In this document: positions 47,969 through 60,427 of the stretch, one piece after another
Layout: each line of letters begins with the position of its first letter
Position numbering within the stretch: position 1 is the stretch's first letter
Assembly (NCBI RefSeq): GCF_020379485.1
Contig: NC_063439.1
Span: 20,708,098 to 20,772,097 of the forward strand
DNA from: Brassica napus
Taxonomy: Eukaryota; Streptophyta; Magnoliopsida; Brassicales; Brassicaceae
DNA: 64,000 nt
Direction: 5' to 3'
Notes under the pieces: model-generated
What the model saw: the letters and a program-made list of their open reading frames with translations, nothing else
Told to the model about the DNA's origin: nothing
The model's database searches: none
Made by a program: the position numbers and the translations under genes

Positions 47969-48385
47969 CATTTTTAAATATATATATATATATATATCAA
48001 AACGATGTCGTCTTATCTTGTTAGCGGTTGACTAAATTCAGTTAAGTCAATGTAGATTAGGCACGTTTTAAGAAGTTTGGATAGTTTTTCTTAAATTATA
48101 ATTGAGTTGAGGTTGTTTTTGGCACTCACCATTTGTTCGGGTCCTATTTGGTACAACTGAAATTGTTGGGGTCGAAATTGGTACTTTTGCTCGTATATCA
48201 AAACGACGTCGTTTTATCTTGTTAATGGTTGCTAACTTTTTTTCAATGTAAATTTAAATACGTTTTAAGAAGTTTAGGTAGTTTTTTTAATTAAAATTGA
48301 GTTGAGATCGTATTTGGCACTGATCAATTGTTCGGGTCATATTTGGCACGTCTGAAATTATTGGGGTCGGAATTGACACTTTTCC
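46857..48385. mobile_element. Large foldback element with arms of about 500 bp
   Basis: The left arm 46857-47356 and right arm 47870-48385 are inverted repeats. Each arm contains two tandem units of roughly 190 bp built from the same words (TTTCGACCCCAAC, GACCCGAACAA, AACTTAATTATAATT, GTTAACAAGATAA), followed by an inner part with TTTTAAAGGGGCACACTAAC or its complement. A TA run (47250-47275) and GA and TA runs (47936-47992) lie at the inner edges. The 500-bp middle is AT-rich and non-coding. It resembles long-TIR Mutator-like or foldback elements; a target duplication was not identified. Confidence 0.7.
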
Positions 48386-50445
48386 CACAAAACAAAACAA
48401 GTACCACAAAAAAATAAAAGAATACTATCACTCAAGTTAATCAAGATCAAACCAGTGTAAAGGCCCAATAGAAGACTGGTGAAGCATTTTGTTTACAAGA
48501 TTGGACCGGACCGTCTAGAATCAACAATGTCAAGTTACCAGCCCAAATATACAAGACTTCTGTCCATTGATTTCCAAGAAAAGCTCAAACTCATTAGTTC
48601 AAATATATCTTTCTTCCGTAGTATGCATAATTGTCTAATAAATCGATATGCAGAAAATTGCATAACCTAGGATTCAAACCTAGAACTTGGTGTAGAAGCT
48701 TCACCATTATGATAAGGTGCTTCTACAGTCTCAAGTCTTGTTTATCACTCATAAAGATCAACATCTTTAAAAGAAAGCAATAAAGCTAAGACAAGTCAAA
48801 GAAAATGCTTTAGGAATTCAAATCAAATAACAAACAACCCAGCCACGACCTTCATTAGGTAAGTTTCATATTTCATAAATTCATTATCTTTTGACTTATC
48901 CATTTGATATCTTGTTTCTGTCTTTGCCATTTTAATTTTTAATCACATAACCTTAACTTTGTGGAAGAAATAGAATCATGATTTTCATTTATGTATTCGA
49001 TTCTTGTTTTGAATTAGCTCCAGAAAGGTCAAAACTGATAGAACAATTACATAAGATCCATGTACATTATAACCTTTTAAGTTTTAGCTGATAAACTTTT
49101 TTTGAAATAAAATCGAACTCTTTTCTTCAAACCAATATTGTGTGTCACAGTGTGTTTGTTTCCCTCTCTTTGATTAGTTGACACTTGAGAATCAAGTATT
49201 ACATATTTGAAGATCCAAATGTTATTAGATTTGTACTTTTATTTTATTTTGTAATGAAAAAACATAATTTTATTTTTACTTCACATTTTTAAAATAATTA
49301 AATTGATAAATGTTATTAAAAATATTCTCAATATATATATTAATCCAACTGGAGTTATAAAAATTAAAATAAAATTCTACTCACTCACAATATAAATAGT
49401 TTTAGGAATTTTTTTTGTTTCAGTATGTAGGTAGTTTTCACATCTCTGGATAATTTTTACATTTGTTAGATATATTGTAACCAATCAAATAATGTCAACT
49501 TTTTTTAATTGGTTTGAATTTATTAATTAAATACTATAACAATTATCTTAATCTTAGTGCTTTTTGCCTAAACTGCTTACATTGTAAAACGGAGGAAACA
49601 TAATATTTAAATTATCGAATAGGTAAAAGTAATATTATCAATATATATCAATTCAATTGGAGTATTGAAGAATTATAGAATAGGTTAAAATACGGTTTAT
49701 TAATTTTTAACAAATAAATATTATTAAAAATTAGAAAACCCAACAAGTTAAGCTAATAGATTTTTAAAATTCAACAAATTTACCATAAAAGAACTTAAAC
49801 CGAGATTAAAAATATAGAAAAAATTATATTTAAATATTTTGATTTATATTAAGTTAAATTTTGTAGAAAAAAAATAATTTTGAGCTTTTAAATCGTGGAT
49901 GAGAGTTTAGTTATTCTTTGAAGGACTCTTACCCAAATATTCGGGTTGACAAAGAAAAGTAGGGAAATATTAAGGTTGAAATTTTGTGAATTAACATAAT
50001 AAAATAAAGAACATGACAAGTTGACACCATTTGTGGTGGTCTTTCTCTCATATTCATATTCCCCTTCGAGGAATACGATTAAGAGCCCCATTCAACTATA
50101 ATAATAATTTATATTCTCTTTGATTAAAAAACAATTATGGAGACCCTAAATCACCCATTACGAACTTGGACTCAATTCCGGTCGCAACCAGATATTAGAT
50201 AAGGCCAAAAAGAAGAAAAAATAAAAATAAATACAAATAATATCGTACAACCATTCAAAGCGGTGGACATTGGACACAACACAAAAGACTTGGATCAACT
50301 AGACACCAAAACGACCATCAGGAGAATCAGAGTGAATGAGAGGACCCTCTTAGAAAATAAAAAAGAGTAAAAGGGTTTTTTCAGTTTCTCTTTTATCATC
50401 ATCACTATATCCATTTAAAGTTGCCTCCTTTACCTCTCTTCTGAG
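48386..50445. other. AT-rich intergenic region
   Basis: No gene. Apart from a SINE-type tRNA-like region at 48648-48726, it is AT-rich (especially 49200-49870). Open frames of 60-70 aa are unsupported. Confidence 0.45.
48648..48726 (-). mobile_element. SINE 5' tRNA-like fragment
   Basis: On the minus strand this reads GTAGAAGCACCTTATCATAA, then CTTCTACACC, a B box (GGTTTGAATCC) and TATGCAATTT, in the same order as the 5' part of the SINE at 11571-11930. The rest of that SINE is not recognisable beyond 48648 and no target duplication was found, so this is a partial or diverged copy. Confidence 0.6.
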
Positions 50446-50793
50446 CAGGGGCGGTCCTGGAAAAAGTGGGGCTCTAAACAAATGAAAAAATGGGGGCCCT
50501 TCTAACATAACTGAAATTTTAAAATTCGTGAGCAAGAATTTTTTTTTTAAGCAAAACAGAAAAAAAAAACTAATTCTCAAACAAAAAGCTAAGAAAACTG
50601 TAAATGTGGGAAGAGAAAAGATTTATTTTATGTAAGTCCCACTAAATTCTGTTGTTCGATTTTATTATTAATACATATAAATATTTTTTTAATGTTTCAA
50701 AAAAAACAAAATATTTTTTTTTAAAATAGGGGCCTTTTAATAATGGGGGCCCCAGGCCCATGTTTCAAATGGCTCTCCTCAGGGACGCCCCTG
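50446..50793. mobile_element. hAT MITE directly upstream of SERAT3;1-like gene
   Basis: 348 bp with terminal inverted repeats CAGGGGCGGTCCTG (left) and CAGGGGCGTCCCTG (reverse complement of right) and a perfect 8-bp duplication CTTCTGAG (50438-50445, 50794-50801), the hallmark of hAT elements. No coding capacity. It ends 40 bp before the ATG of the acetyltransferase gene, so it probably lies in its 5' UTR or core promoter. Confidence 0.9.
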
Positions 50794-50832
50794 CTTCTGA
50801 GCAATCACAAGACTTGTGGTTGATCTTCTGAC

Positions 50833-52876
50833 ATGGACGGCGACGAGCTCCCTTTCGAGATGGGTATTGCCGTTTACGCCAAGGGAACGAATAAGTTGGA
50901 ATTTGACCCGGTTTTGCTGGATTCTGGTTACGACCCTATCTGGGATGCTATTAGAGAAGAAGCTAAGCTTGAGGTTCTCACTTACTTCCTCTGCATCATC
51001 GCTTCTTGTTATGGGTTCGAGTCTTCATGTGTTAATCTACAGTTTCAGTTTACTTGTTATTTGATTTTACACCAGAACAACCTTTTTTTTTTGTCTTTTT
51101 AGTATTAATTGTGGTCCATTTTAGGGTTTAGTAGAATAAGTCAACCTTGTGTCTTTCATTGAAAGCTTTGCCATTTAATCAGACCACCATAGGATTTGAA
51201 TGTTTAATCCCTCCATTGATCATATCATCACACATGGACTTGACCCAATAACAAAGTAGATGCTTTTGATGTTTTGGTCTTGTTGACTGAGTGTTTAAAA
51301 CTTTGAAAATTGTTTCATGAGGAACAGTGCTAGTGTTGTTCTATGGTTTTTATATTAGATGTTGCTGTTTGTTTGTGGGTTATAGGCAGAGAAGGAGCCT
51401 ATTTTGAGCAGCTTCTTGTATGCTGGCATCTTAGCACATGAGTGTTTAGAGCAAGCTTTAGGGTTCGTCTTAGCCAACCGTCTCCAAAACCCAACCTTGT
51501 TGGCAACTCAACTCTTGGATATATTTAATGGTGTCATGATGCATGACAAAGGCATTCAGAGATCGATTCGCCATGACATTCAGGTAAAAAAAAAACACTC
51601 ATCTAAAAATACATGTGAGAAGGCATGATCTATGTTGCTGTTTTTTTCTTATGTGTCTCGATGATTGTAGGCATTTAAAGACCGGGACCCTGCTTGTCTC
51701 TCGTATAGTTCTGCTATTTTACATATGAAGGTAAAAATCTTTTACTTGAGTCTTTAGAGCTAAAACATCTTTCACATTGGATCTTTTCTGTTGTACACAG
51801 GGCTATCATGCGTTGCAAGCATACAGGGTTGCACATAAGTTGTGGAACCAAGGCCGGACACTATTAGCTCTTGCCTTGCAAAGCCGAATTAGCGAGGTAG
51901 TTTTGCGTCATTTGGTTAACTACATTTAGATTCTCAAGTTGCAATAACTTTCAAATCAAATGTCTGATCTACACTTGTGGGTTTCTCCTCAGGTTTTTGG
52001 AATTGACATACATCCAGGTGAAGTTTGAGAACTTTCTCAGTTTCTCAATCTCCTCTCTGGTGTTTTAGTTGATTCAGGTGCTAAACAAATTGTTCTACTT
52101 TTTGTAGCGGCAAAAATTGGGGAGGGAATATTGTTGGATCATGGAACTGGAGTGGTCATAGGTGAGACCGCTGTAATAAGCAACCGTGTCTCTATCTTGC
52201 ATGTAAAGCATCTCTTCTCCAATCCATTCCCTTCAAGGTCAAATTTACAAGATCAAATATTTAGCTGAATCTTCATTTCCATAGGGTGTGACTTTAGGAG
52301 GAACAGGGAAGGAAACCGGCGACCGTCATCCCAAAATAGGCGAAGGTGCATTGCTTGGAGCCTGTGTGACTGTACTTGGAAACATAAGCATAGGTGTTGG
52401 GGCAATGGTAGCTGCAGGTTCACTTGTGTTAAAGGACGTTCCGCCTCATAGGTATAAAAGAAAATAAATCTGAAAAATCATTGAATGTTTGTTTCGTAAC
52501 CAATGAACATTCCTTTTTTTTTGAAGTGTGGTGGCTGGAAACCCTGCTAAACTGATCAGGGTCATTGATGAGCAAGACCCGTCCCTGGCAATGAAACATG
52601 GTGAGTTTACAGATTCTTGTATTCTTCTTGTTGTCTCGGTCGGGTTTAGTGGTGACTGTTCCTGAATGAACATGCAGATGCTACTAAAGAGTTCTTTCGA
52701 CATGTTGCTGATGGTTACAAAGCGGCAATATCCAACGGTGACTTACACATTCACAGTAACATCAAGAGTCTGAAATAACATTTTTTGAACCCTGAGTTTG
52801 CTCTTTTGCGTTTCTAAAAACAGGAGCAGTTTCATCAGGAGATGCAGAGAACGGACACACTAACAGCACAACATGA
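50833..52876 (+). CDS. SERAT3;1: Serine O-acetyltransferase, SERAT3;1-like
   Basis: Ten exons (50833-50973, 51386-51583, 51671-51730, 51801-51896, 51993-52017, 52108-52202, 52285-52451, 52527-52600, 52678-52737, 52824-52876) join in frame to 322 aa. The N-terminal helical SAT domain (DPIWDAIREEAKLEAEKEP) precedes the left-handed beta-helix acyltransferase domain, with hexapeptide signatures (GIDIHPAAKIGEGILLDHGT, GVTLGGTGKETGDRHPKIG) and the MAPE-like turn VVAGNPAKLI. It acetylates serine with acetyl-CoA to O-acetylserine, the precursor of cysteine. SERAT3 group members are cytosolic with low activity in Arabidopsis; the subgroup is inferred from the N-terminus and position (At2g17640). Complete; a MITE sits 40 bp upstream. 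Confidence 0.93.
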
Positions 52877-53155
52877 GATATACTTGTTTGCCTTTGCTTA
52901 TCAACAAAGGGTTATAATATCTCTCAGCATTTTCTCAATAAGTTGTTATATTAAAAGATTTTGATTTCTAAAAGTTTTCAGTCTCAAACAAACTGAGACT
53001 ATCATCCATCCAATCAACCTAGTATAAATGATTCTTGCTTGAACATGAAATCTTGCAGCCAAAGAATTATAAATGAAAAAAAAGCTCAAATCACAAGCAT
53101 TCGCAGTTTATACTCAACAACAAGATCACCAGAAAGCAAACCAGAAGATGAGAAA

Positions 53156-54120
53156 TCAAGCATGCCTTGCGTGGAACTCTTTCAGGAAAGCAACAAGCTT
53201 TTCAACTCCAGCCAAAGACATTGCATTGTAAATGGAAGCTCTCATACCCTCCCACTGACTGACCTATGCCCCTTGAGCTGCACCATCTTCTCATTCGCAG
53301 CTACTCTGCTACCAACTCCGATTTCTCCAACATCGTGAAAGGAATATTCATCAAAAACGAAATCACACATGTATACCCCGAAACACAGGGAGGCGTGTTG
53401 TACAAGGAACTGTTCTCATCATGAATCTTGTAATCAACGTAACATCACGAGCCTTTCCGATCACCGACATTCTTCTGCGCACCGGCGTAGATCACACAGA
53501 ACCTGGACACATCCACCGGCTTTGAACTCGACTCCATGGATAGTCTCATTGGCGCATATATGCAAACACTTGGCGTGCGGGTTCTGCTCCAACTCATCAA
53601 AGGTCGTATCAGACTAAAATGCTCCAAACACTCCGGCTCAGGCAGAAGGTTCACTTTCTGTGTGTGTGTGTGGGGGGGGGGGGGCTCTGACGTACCATCT
53701 TGACGGCAATGAAGTTTGTAACGTTAGAAGCCTTAACGGCTAGCGCAGAGACTGGTCCCTCTGACTGAGTCAGAGTCTTCCCTGAACCTTCTGCCTGAGA
53801 CAAAGTAGGTGGTGGCGGAGTATTCCGGAGAGATGTCGAGGAGGCGGCGGAGATCGGATTCGGCTTTTTGGATGATGGAGAGGAACTCTTTGCCGCGGTG
53901 GCTCATCTCCATGACGCTCATGCGGGATCCGCGGCAGTTGTAGAGGTATGATTGGGCTTTGAGGAGGACGTTTTCGGGTCGGATTCGACGGTGGTGGAAG
54001 CGGGTTTGGTTGTGGCGGGGAGGTTGAGGGTGGAGAAGGGACTGGGAGATGGGTTTAGGGTTTGGTTACGGATGAGGAAAGAGTTCGTTGGTGCCGTTAT
54101 TGACGCCGCGTCTAATAAAC
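53156..54120 (-). pseudogene. Phosphoserine aminotransferase (PSAT2-like), decayed
   Basis: Pieces of plastid phosphoserine aminotransferase are found in order on the minus strand: transit-peptide-like start with [10 protein letters not shown] (about 54070), [13 protein letters not shown] and [20 protein letters not shown] (53820-53970), then after a break HICANETIHGVEFK-like and SKPVDVSRFCVIYAGAQKNV (53450-53620), LDYKIHDENSSLYNT-type remains and a C-terminus [12 protein letters not shown] with TGA at 53156-53158. The pieces are in different frames, the region between EYS and the ICANE motif is largely deleted, and a G-run lies at 53671-53683. The enzyme makes phosphoserine in plastids; this copy cannot. 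Position fits At2g17630. Confidence 0.88.
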
Positions 54121-54308
54121 GAACAGGGGTAGCAAAAATGCTTAGAGAAGTCGAAACATCCACATCAAATTATTACTTTTTGAATAAAAATTAAACGTAA
54201 TAATAAATACTATATACTTAAGCTTAAGTGAACCATAATATATTAATATAGTATATTAAATTGTAGTTCAAAATAATTACAAGTTTTACAAGATGATCTA
54301 GTGTCCAT

Positions 54309-56613
54309 CTAGGGGGAAAAGATCTGCGCTGCCACAGCTGTGGAGGTAGTTTGGTCGAGCTCGGTCATCTCCAACTGATCCCTTGACGTTTCCCCTCGTT
54401 CTAAGTCGGTCCCACGCCTATCCTTCCACGCTGATGCAAAATCTGGATATAGGTCGGCTATGATTTCAAAAAGAGCCCCGAAGTCCCGCTTCTTCTCCTG
54501 ATCGTTAGACGCCTCTGATTCTGCAGCAGATTGTCGAGCCTTCAATGCTGATGCTATCATCGTGTTCTGATCAACAATTCTATCAAAGATAGCAATAGCA
54601 TCAGGGACCTGTAGCAGTTCCTTAAGAAACTCATTAAGTTTCGCAAGTTTGGACTTAGCAGCATCGAGCTGCTCTTTAAGGTAGTAGTGCTCAGACATAT
54701 CCTGAGGTGTTGGAGGAGGAGGAGGAGGAGCTCCATGCAAGATGTAAACCATATCATACTTATTTCTGTTATTGCGGGGTGTAAACTGCAGAATCCAAGA
54801 AAAGGACTGATTAGTTAACTCAAAACCGTAATGGTTTGTTTTATGTAACTAAATATTACCTGAGAGGAGATCTCCTCCATCTGGGTTTGGGACATAGTCT
54901 TCGATTGTAGCACAGTCTCCGTCGAACCCTCCTCCACGTGGACCTTGTATGCAACGATTTTATAAATTCTATTTACTTCCACGTTTGTAGGATCATTATC
55001 ACTCTGGTCGGCATATACTTCCATCTCATCCAGACATGGGAAAGACTCCAAGAAATGCCTTATCATCTCTTTCTCTCTAACTGTTCCTTGAAACCCTCTG
55101 ATCTCCAACTTCTTCACTGGACATGATGATAGTGAACGCCCTTTGTCCTCCCGAGTTATGCAGTCACAAACATCCCCGCACTTGTCAGTCACATGGTGTA
55201 AGAGACCCTTGAAAGAAGAAGCAAGTCAGTAAACAAAGCTTTTAAAACAAAGCTTTTAGAACTTTAAGGGTGGGGTTCACAAAATAATGGACCCCACACA
55301 TACATACACATATACAACATATACTTATACACATATGAATTTTTAGAATTTCAATGGGTAGAACCCCCCATTGGAGGTGCTCAAGTGACTCTAAGTACCA
55401 TTGTACAATGTTTTGAGCATATATATACCTTAAGGATTAGAGTTTCTAAATGTGGACAGTTCCTTAAGAGAGCCGGCATCGCTTGCCATCCCAGATCCGC
55501 AGCACTAATAATACCTAGAAATTTGAGGTTGTTGAACACCGGCATTGACTCACAGCATAGAGACAGCACCTGAAATAACAAGACAAAAACCCATCGCAAG
55601 CCCCAACATTAACATTTTTTTATTTTAAAAACATTTGATGTTTCAGATGAATAACAACTGACCTCAAGAGTCTCAGCAGAAATGAAAAGTTTATTAACAT
55701 TTCTTAAGCCACTTATGAGCTTCCACACATTTCCAAGACGTAGAGAAACATCATCTTCATCATCCGGTTCTCGTATTAAATCAATCTGATGTCCAGTCAC
55801 TTTAAAGTCGAGTAAAGCCTCAGCTAGATTGGGCAAGTTAACTTTAGGATAATCCGCGGCAACAAAATCAGAATACTCAAGGTAAACTAGCTTCGGAGTA
55901 TCAAAAGAAATGCTCATCGGATTTTGAAAGTCTTCGAAACCGCCGGCATGGATAGTTAACTTCCTGAGGCTTTCACTTGACACGGATTTATCAGTTTCCG
56001 GCCACTCAATATCAGCCATGTAGAACTCCTCAAGAACAGGGAAAGCAGAGAGAAACACCTCGAGATCATCGCACAACAGAATCCACTTAGATTCAAAGCT
56101 GAGAGTCTTAAGCATTGGCAAGAAAGTGTTTGTACCTCCACGCCACCAATCAACACCAAAATCGCTTCTTAAACTCAGCTCGACCAGTTTGGTACTAACG
56201 AACAGCTCTCTAGGCAGTAAATACATATAACTGTCATCACCGTGTCTAGGAAAATCGAGGACGAGTTCAAGGCTTGTAACGCCACGCTGAAGGGCGTTAC
56301 GTATCCAACGATTCACACGATCCGTGTCGATACCAGTTTTGCATTTCAAGGAGAATTTCTTGATGGGAGTATCACCCTGCAAAGCTAGAACCCTATCCAC
56401 GAAATCCATGAAGCTTTGGAGGATACCGTCTCTTTCCCGCTTACCTTCCTCCGGATTAAGAAACACAGAGTCGTCAATGTCGAGGTTAGGGACGAGTGTA
56501 AAGAGATTGCGCCATCTTTTGGAGAGAATCGAGGTTATAGCAGCTTCCTTTGTCGTCAGGAAAGATAGTATATGAGAAAGAACCTCTTCGGGTAGACTTC
56601 CGATACGATCCAT
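54309..56613 (-). CDS. F-box/FBD/LRR protein with repeated C-terminal module (copy D)
   Basis: Four minus-strand exons (55663-56613, 55429-55569, 54860-55207, 54309-54785) join in phase 0 to 638 aa. It has the F-box ([19 protein letters not shown]), LRR-like middle, FBD ([17 protein letters not shown]) and tail with [14 protein letters not shown] and [14 protein letters not shown]. An extra base near the end (GCAGCGCAGATC against GCAGCAGATC) replaces the last residues LLPRDGD by IFSP, a minor change. Intron 2 is longer than in the other copies, with an inserted stretch at about 55230-55380. It is inverted and about 30 kb from the other three copies, beyond the syntenic backbone. Probably functional SCF receptor; target unknown. 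Confidence 0.83.
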
Positions 56614-57089
56614 CTTCTCTGCACCCATATCAAATTGATTTTGGGACTTTTGAAGAATAGAAGTTAAAAAGAGTGAGTGATGAATCGCTGGCGTGAGATA
56701 AAGGAATTGATGGAAACGAAGCGTCCAAGGAAAAGTTGGTTTAGGGTTGGTTTTGTTCTATCATTTGGATTTGGACCGGGTATTAAACCGAATAGTACCA
56801 AATCTATACTACTTCTAACAAAAGTACATTTTAAAAGTACTCGTCTATTACCAAAAATACTATTGATTAAGGATCATCATGGAATTTATTGTTAAAAATG
56901 TAGTAAACCGAAAGTTACAATTAAAGTGAACAAACAATAAGGAATCAGAATCAAACTTCAGACAAACTGAACTTGGCTTTTCTTTTTGGGGTGTGTTATT
57001 TGTGTTTCAGAGGAAACAGAGGAGATATGTCAACAGAACTGTACAAAATATTACTGTCTTTGCAAGCAGCCTTAAGGATGATGATGAGA
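56614..57089. other. Region between F-box copy D and cyclin gene
   Basis: Contains the 5' flank of copy D and the 3' flank of the cyclin gene. No gene of its own. Confidence 0.4.
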
Positions 57090-59012
57090 CTAAGAAACAA
57101 GAAAGTGTGCAGCTTCAGACTTGGCTATGTACCCAAACTTGAATGTGCTGTACTTCCTATACACTCCTGTCAATTTTCCTGTCGCCGCCCTCTGGTGAAA
57201 ACTCACCATCTTCCTACAACATTCCCTACAAACCCCACACCATGACAATTATGTTAAATATCAGTACATGGACGAAAATGGATCAGTTTCTTATATGAGA
57301 TGGATAGAGAGAGAGACTTACATGAGCTGATCTTCAGAGTAGTGAGAGTGGAATTCACATGTAGTGTTCCATTTCCTGAATCCATCGAGTGTGCATTGAG
57401 CAGTGTACACCGCTGTTGCAGCTAGTAATGAAGGTGGAAACCGAAGCATCTCATACTCCACAAGGGCAAGCTCCATCAAGAACGACGCCAAAACCTCACA
57501 CTGGTTTGAGATATAGTTTCACCGTTAGTTCTTTTCTAAATTCAAGTTAATAAAATGATTCATTGCAACTTACCTTCTTGTCTGCTTGAGCTGCCTTAAG
57601 GAATCTTGTCAAGAAAGGGTATTGTGTTGGCAACGAGACATTGAATTGCAAAGTGCTCAACATTGTTTTCTCCTGCAGAACCAATTTTAATCAGAGAAAA
57701 TGTCTTAAAAGAGACAAGATTGAGCAGCAGTTTTACCATGTGCAGAACATCAGTCCTGGTATAAGCTCTGTCTGAAATGAGTACTAAATCTTCAACAAGA
57801 GGAACGGAAACCTCTTCGTACTTGCAAGCTAAGAGCAAAGCCACTAACCCTACAAGCTGAAGCTTCTTTCTCAACACAGCTTTCTTGGACAAGAATCTAT
57901 CTATCAGATTCACTGTCAGAAAGAGCGTCTCGCTCATCAGATCAAACTTGTCATGCACCTCGATCAACCAGTCGATTAGTATAGCTCTCATCCTCTCGTT
58001 TAAGTCGATCTGTTGCATCATGTAATCTACTGGAACACAGCTAAACCTCTGCACATTAAAATCAAGAAATTCTTTTTAGGGCAAACGCAAGACTCTTGTT
58101 GCTTCAAAGACACGTAACAAGTAAAAAACCAATTCTCACCTCCATTTCTCGGTGAAATGCGTATAGATCCTGGACATACTCAACAGCTGCAAGTGAGTTC
58201 TTGGCATCTGAGACATCGATGTCCAGGATTGGTTCTTCTTCCACTATTACATCCTCCATCTCAACTTCCTCCTGTCAAATTCAGCATTATGTAAGTCTTT
58301 TATAATTCGATCTTTTTATCAAGATGGGATTTTGATTATGTTTTACCATTGGATCATCAGCTTCAGTGTAAGGCTTCTCCAGAGACATTGGAACTGGTTG
58401 GTCCAATGTAGCTTCTTCCTCGTTTGCAACGCTTGGAACTGTTGGCTTCAGCTTCTTCTTCTCCTCCTCATCTTGACACAATGGCTCTTCACCTCGAGAT
58501 CTGCAAGAAGATCAAAAACATCTATTCTCTCAAACTGAATCAAGACAAAACACAAATAAGAATCGAAAGATTCAAGCTTTATACCTTGTAATTGATGACC
58601 GCAGAGGATCAGGCTTCTTCTTTTGACATCCTTCTTCTTGCCTACAGATTCATATTCATCCAAACAAAACCCATAAGCACAAATCAAACTAAAAGACACA
58701 AACTTGAGAGACAGAGAGGTTTTGTTGAAATTTTTACTTGGATAGGTATCCTCTCTTGTTGACAACACAAGGATAGCCTCTTGCACCAACCAGATTCTGA
58801 TTAATCTCACCCAATACTCTTCTCTTCATCTCTTGTCCCACCTTTCTACTTCTCGTTTCATCTATAACACAACAACACGCACTACATGTCATAATCTCTC
58901 CATTGGTTAAGACCTCGATTGTTACTCTAGAAATATTCCTATTACCTTGAAGAATCATCGTTTTTGTTGGTTCAACGACGATGTTGTTGTTGTTCTCACA
59001 AGAATTAACCAT
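57090..59012 (-). CDS. CYCB2;1: B-type mitotic cyclin, CYCB2;1-like
   Basis: Nine exons (58946-59012, 58738-58861, 58585-58641, 58347-58500, 58140-58271, 57737-58048, 57574-57672, 57322-57500, 57090-57225) join in frame to 419 aa. A destruction box [10 protein letters not shown] sits at residues 36-45. Cyclin N and C boxes follow, with the hallmark [16 protein letters not shown] from residue 198 and [16 protein letters not shown]. From family knowledge it binds CDKs at G2/M and is degraded through APC/C by its destruction box. The start MVNSCEN matches the family; an in-frame upstream extension has no ATG. Promoter MSA motifs support M-phase expression. At2g17620 is the expected counterpart. 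Complete. Confidence 0.94.
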
Positions 59013-59220
59013 TCTTCTTCCTTTTGATTCTTCCAAGCGAAAACCCACCAACGAAACTAGAAGAAGAAGAAGAGCATTAAACGAAGAGATCTTAGTCTGA
59101 TATTACAGACGAATCTGAAGAAGGGAATGATATAGGCAGAGGAAGATAAAACAAATATAAAAAAAATAGCTATTTTTTTTTTAATTTTAAAGAAAGAAAG
59201 AACGGCTAGGATGAGAATAT

Positions 59221-59230
59221 GACCGTTGGA
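59221..59230 (-). promoter_or_regulatory. M-specific activator (MSA) element of cyclin promoter
   Basis: On the minus strand this reads TCCAACGGTC, a perfect match to the MSA consensus YCYAACGGYY bound by three-repeat MYB (MYB3R) factors in G2/M genes. It lies about 210 bp upstream of the cyclin ATG, in gene orientation. Two further AACGG cores (about 59198 and 59280, on +) are imperfect matches nearby. Confidence 0.75.
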
Positions 59231-60427
59231 TTGTGTGAATAAAACGATTTGCTTCCAAGTCTGGCATGAGAAAAGACTTAACGGTAACTTTGTTGGTTCA
59301 AGGCATGTGCCGTCGTCTCTTCTTATTTCAAAACTTTTATTTATTATTCTTCTCTCTTTTTTTTTTTGGGTGGCCTTCTACTTTATTTTCAGATAAAAAT
59401 GGTGCGCTCCATAGGCGCGGCTTAGCAAACTTTTTAATTTTTAATTATTTTAATAGTTTTGAAGCAAGTAATTAATAAACATAAGGTTATTACTAATATC
59501 CGTATTTACAGAGCTAATCATATGCTCTCTCAGACTAATTTCAGAGAATAATTCGTTTAGGAGACAAGGACCCGATTACGTACCGAGAATTATGCTGGCC
59601 CGTGACAGTTCTTTCCATTTCAAGTGTTGTGTTTCTGAATATATGAATATTCCATTTAATAGCCTAAAATATTTTTGGAAAAGTTAAATCAAATTACTTT
59701 GCTTCTCTCTATTTTTGGTCAAGATTCATGCCAAGTTAACTAATATAACCAAAACATATTCCTCCAAATCAACTATTCCTCAGTTTGATAATTGATTCAA
59801 CTAAACGAATTTGGGTTTGAAAATAATAAGAAATGTGTCTATTTTATTGTTCTATAAAATTCAAAACACATGTTTAACTGGTATTGGATTGAAGAATTTG
59901 ATTGATTCTAAAAGAATTCAATTGTAGATATAAATAATAGTTTTACAAACACAGACACTATCAAATTCATAGTATGGGTTTTAGTATCCAAAAATAAGAC
60001 CTGGCTCATTTGCCTTCAGTGTGACAGCCGCTGGTGGAGCTTTGTATACTCGAAGTTGTCTGATGAGACGTTCAAGTATTCTTTGCATTGTCTTAGATTT
60101 TGATATCAATAAGTTGTGAGAATTTTTATGAACTTTTGTGTTTTAAGCCTGTATTCACATCACTTCTAAAGAGTAAAACATCCTTAATTTAGAATTCGAT
60201 TTATCATCCTAACTTCTTCTATATTACCGTATGATTTAATTCCTTACAAATTATGCAACATCATCTAACGGAGACAAAATCAAAAACAAGATGAAAGACA
60301 AATTGGTTCAAGCTTACATGGTACACATGTAAAAATTGCTGAGTGAGACTGCCACTGGAACGTATACCTTCTGGAGAAGGTTCGCGACTTGGCTTTAAGC
60401 CCTCAACTTTTCGTATAGGGAACAGCT
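59231..60427. other. Cyclin promoter distal part and intergenic DNA
   Basis: No gene. The stretch 60240-60427 may hold the 3' UTR of the nucleotidyltransferase gene. Short open frames are unsupported. Confidence 0.4.
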
